A program made the position numbers and the translations under genes. Below, piece after piece: positions 18,624-21,459 of a stretch of DNA of 21,459 bases. Position 1 is the first letter of the stretch. Every line of letters starts with the position of its first letter. A model generated the notes under the pieces. That model was given only the letters and a program-made list of their open reading frames with translations, searched no databases and was not told the origin of the DNA. Source of the stretch: Didymodactylos carnosus (taxonomy: Eukaryota; Rotifera; Eurotatoria; Philodinida; Philodinidae); contig CAJNOQ010003093.1 in assembly GCA_905250885.1 (NCBI GenBank), positions 1 through 21,459 on the forward strand, in the 5' to 3' direction.

Positions 18624-20786
18624 CCTGATTTTTATTTTTGGATATTCATTATTCAGTTTATTTTATAGATCTTTTTGTAAATGTTGCTCTCTTATTGTAA
18701 CCTTGATAAAGGTGTCAAGTAGACACTAAAAAGTTGCTGTAGTGAAGAAAATAGTTAATAAATAAATGAAAATCTAAATAATTATGTTCCATTAGTACCA
18801 AATAAAAATACTTATAATTACAGACTTCTTACGAGGATGGGAATGAATTGTCTAATGAGGGAACCTCTCGATGTGGTTAAGCGCTTTTTAGCCGATATTT
18901 TGCCCACACATAGGGGATCTCTAGACTAGAGTAACCCTAAGTTGGTTCGGTTGTCTGAGCTTTTGAAGTCGAGTTATGTGTTTTTCGCATTTTATTGAAA
19001 TAAACGCAACAGGCTCACTGAATCCATAAGATATCTATCTCGGTATAAAGAAGTATCAGCGCAAAAAACGACATATACCTCCTCTAATAGAACTCAGCGA
19101 GCTGAATCAAATGGCAAAAAACGCAGCTCTCCGTCTCTATAGAAAAAATGGTTATGCCTAATTTATCCTTTCAGCGGAAATCACTGCTTTCTAGAGGATT
19201 TGACGTAATTTGTAAAACTTGTCCAAACTGTGATCCTTAACGCAGAACATTGAATTTAGTCTCAAATGAAAGAGTTCGTTGAGTTCTATGTATATCCGTC
19301 AAAAAAAATCTATGTACCATCACAGGGTCGGAAAAAACAGATTTCTGAAAATCCTGGTTTTTCGGAAAACCTAGAGATCTTGAAATTCTTTTGGAAAATT
19401 TTTCAATCACACCAGTTAACAACCCGTGCAATTTTGGACAAAGTGAGTGCAATGAATGCAAACAACCAAGTTTGCATGAGTCGAAAGCTTCCATTTTTGA
19501 AATAAAAAAATCAATGATATCCGTTCGTAGATTTAACCTGACACGCTTTAGAGTACGAAATTTATTTTACAGGAAATGTTTCTTCCACTATACCCATTAG
19601 AATTGTCATTGTATACAGCATATCCTAACAGAGAGCCATGTATCGTATAGCATTACTCTATTTTTTGACTGCTGTTTTTTGCAAGATAGTTAACCTTGAA
19701 ATTATTTAGTCATAGTGGAAGCACTTTTCCATTTTTCCAGTGGCCTTTATTATAAAACAATTTCTCATTAAAGCTTATGTTCATCTGAGTTTTGAACAAT
19801 CATATAAAGATAAGCATCGCCGGAAAATTAAAAAATAAGATCAAATAACAAAATCGACTGAGATGGAATTGTCATCGGATGACTGGGTAATGTCAGGTAA
19901 TCTACATTATGTATCGCAACCATTTTTTATCGAAACGAAAGTCATATATGGAAGTAAATCTTCAACAATTGGAATAACACATTATAAATGAAGCAGAAAA
20001 CTACGGTAATGTGCTTCTAATGAATGCTGATTTTTCCGTGCAAAAGCTTGTCGCAGACGTTAGGTGTAGGAGGTTCCTTTCCATTTTTTCAATTGAATTA
20101 AATTGAATTTATTTTACGCAGAGTTAGGATATCAGATATCACAAAAAAAGTACAAAAAAACTTATGTCATCCGTGAATTCCTTGTGATAACCCCAAACTA
20201 AAAGCTTTAATCTATGACGAGTCTGGTCTATACATAAATAGTAAAATAAATACTAGTCATGCACACTTTGTTGTTATGTGTGAAATTATCGAAAGCCTGC
20301 ATGGTCTTTCAACATATTTTTAAATACAGATAAAGAAGACTGACATGCTAAGACAAAAAGTAGTTGATTCCAATATTTTGATGTTCGTGGAAGGAAGGAG
20401 CTCGATGCAGATTTTGACTTCAAACGAGGAATAAACACACGATTGTTATGACCTAATCGAGAACTTTAACGCGTTGTTAGCGGTGAAATTAAACCAAAAA
20501 GGGGAGATATCATATTTCATATTTTAACAATAAGCTATTTAATCTAGTATACCATTTGATAGATCCCATTCTGCAACTTCTTCTAAGAAGCTTTTCAGTT
20601 CGTTTTTCTAGTGTCCAGAATATTGGAACTATAATACCGCTGTAATCTATGGACGCCATACTATTCATGCCCGAAAACCGTTTTTTGGAGGATTCACATA
20701 CGGCACTGGAACGGGTTTTCTGGAAATCTGTTTTTTGAAGTTCACTTAATATGAACGTCCTTCGAGAAAAACGACAACAGTTTTTC
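18612..20786. other. Intergenic DNA without a recognisable gene
   Basis: The region is AT-rich with frequent stops on both strands. Overlapping open frames at 19237-19600 on opposite strands are low-complexity and lack motifs or splice support. No repeat longer than about 15 bp was seen by eye. Confidence 0.5.
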
Positions 20787-20920
20787 TCATTGCATTTCGG
20801 AGCTTTGAAGCATTATTTTTTTGAATCTGCATTGCAAAATGCATATGAAAATGTAGTTTGAAAGTTCCGGCATATTACGAAGTCGACGGGAAAAAATTCG
20901 AAGGGTATTGCTAAAAGACG

Positions 20921-20960
20921 CGAACACCCACGAACAGCTACGAACAGCCACGAACACCCC
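20921..20960 (+). repeat. 10-bp minisatellite, four units
   Basis: The four exact-length units are CGAACACCCA, CGAACAGCTA, CGAACAGCCA and CGAACACCCC. The same unit recurs in both arms of the palindrome that follows. Confidence 0.9.
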
Positions 20961-20987
20961 CAAATTAGAATCTGAGTTAGCCAATCG

Positions 20988-21459
20988 ATAGAGCTCGTCG
21001 AGCTGAGTATAGCAATGTCTAACGAACACCCAAAAAACTTTTTATAGTTTCGCTTTTTAAGCATACATTTTGAATGAACACCCACGAACATCCACGAACA
21101 CCTACGAACACCCAAAGAACACTCACGAACACAAAGAAAAAAGGTTAAGAACACCCAAAAAAGTGTGCCAAATTCATCTTTAGGTTATTCTGGCCTGAGA
21201 GTGTGGTGTGGATGTGGGGTGAGGGTGAGGTACTGGTAGGCTCACCCACACCACACCCTCGGGCCAGAATAACCTGAAGATGAATTTGGCACACTTTTTT
21301 GGGTGTTCTTAACCTTTCTTCTTTGTGTTCGTGAGTGTTCTTTGGGTGTTCGTGGATGTTCGTGGGTGTTCATTCAAAATGTATGCTTAAAAAGCGAAAC
21401 TATAAAAAGTTTTTTGGGTGTTCGTTAGACGTTGCTATACTCAGCTCGACGAGCTCTAT
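20988..21459. repeat. Large near-perfect palindrome running off the right edge
   Basis: The left arm, 20988-21211, and the right arm, 21246-21459, are reverse complements around a 34-bp GT-rich centre. Over more than 200 bp I count about five substitutions and one length difference: the left arm carries an extra 10-bp unit of the CGAACACCTA type. The right arm is still matching at the last base of the window (AGCTCTAT against ATAGAGCT), so the palindrome probably continues beyond it. Both arms contain the 10-bp minisatellite (about 21074-21132 and its mirror). No gene is inside; open frames here are translations of the minisatellite. Confidence 0.95.
21074..21132 (+). repeat. 10-bp minisatellite, second array
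   Basis: The units ATGAACACCC, ACGAACATCC, ACGAACACCT, ACGAACACCC, AAAGAACACT and CACGAACAC are of the same family as 20921-20960. The mirror array in the right palindrome arm (about 21321-21372) lacks one unit. Confidence 0.85.

Noticed and set aside
19237..19600. Three overlapping ORFs on opposite strands
   Set aside because: They overlap one another, are low in complexity and show no motif, so they are probably chance open frames.
20787..21154. Cys/Val-rich proteins on the minus strand
   Set aside because: The peptides (GCSWVFV-type) are translations of the 10-bp minisatellite, whose period is not a multiple of three.
1..21459. CRISPR arrays, tRNA or rRNA genes
   Set aside because: No regularly spaced identical repeats with unique spacers, and no cloverleaf or rRNA-like segment, were recognised on either strand.

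Overview
The window is eukaryotic nuclear DNA, AT-rich and gene-poor, and most likely comes from a small invertebrate. The best evidence is one complete spliced gene on the minus strand with 18 exons. Twelve of its 17 introns are only 49-60 bp long, and most of its acceptors end in TAG rather than CAG. Very short introns, gene fragments, a bacterial/fungal-type sugar-alcohol dehydrogenase and abundant foldback repeats would fit a rotifer such as a bdelloid. This is a guess from style: no rRNA, tRNA or mitochondrial marker is present to fix the species.

Layout. 1-1149: the 3' exon of a mannitol dehydrogenase-family gene that enters from the left edge, followed by a poly(A) signal. 1150-8071: mostly non-coding DNA with a possible terminal exon on the minus strand (3320-3538), a small element with 13-bp terminal inverted repeats that carries (CCTAA)n repeats (3635-3868), a 308-bp foldback element (5206-5513) and a possible signal-peptide exon (5819-6002). 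8072-8395: an orphan piece of a ubiquitin-activating enzyme (E1) gene. 8396-11146: CGCG-rich and purine-rich DNA, one orphan exon-like ORF, then a decayed gene for a Cys/Thr-rich secreted-type protein. 11415-13670: a 0.9-kb foldback element, then a field of degenerate palindromes around ATCCCGATCGGGAT. 13995-17873: a complete neprilysin-like (M13) membrane metallopeptidase of 742 residues. 17935-18606: a 672-bp foldback element directly upstream of it. 18612-20920: no recognisable gene. 20921-21459: 10-bp minisatellites inside a near-perfect palindrome that runs off the window.

How the parts relate. The only gene that can be read as complete and functional is the neprilysin-like peptidase. 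I rebuilt its reading frame exon by exon: the 18 exons sum to 2229 nt (743 codons including the stop), with the HExxH zinc site, the ExxxD site, the NAFY substrate-binding stretch and the family C-terminus intact. The other coding traces (E1 fragment, Cys/Thr-rich gene, orphan exons) look like broken copies or isolated exons. The most striking feature is the density of inverted repeats: five foldback or TIR-type elements, a palindrome array, a GC-rich hairpin and a terminal palindrome lie within 21 kb. Two of the elements sit in or against the peptidase gene: one in its only long intron, one where its promoter must be.
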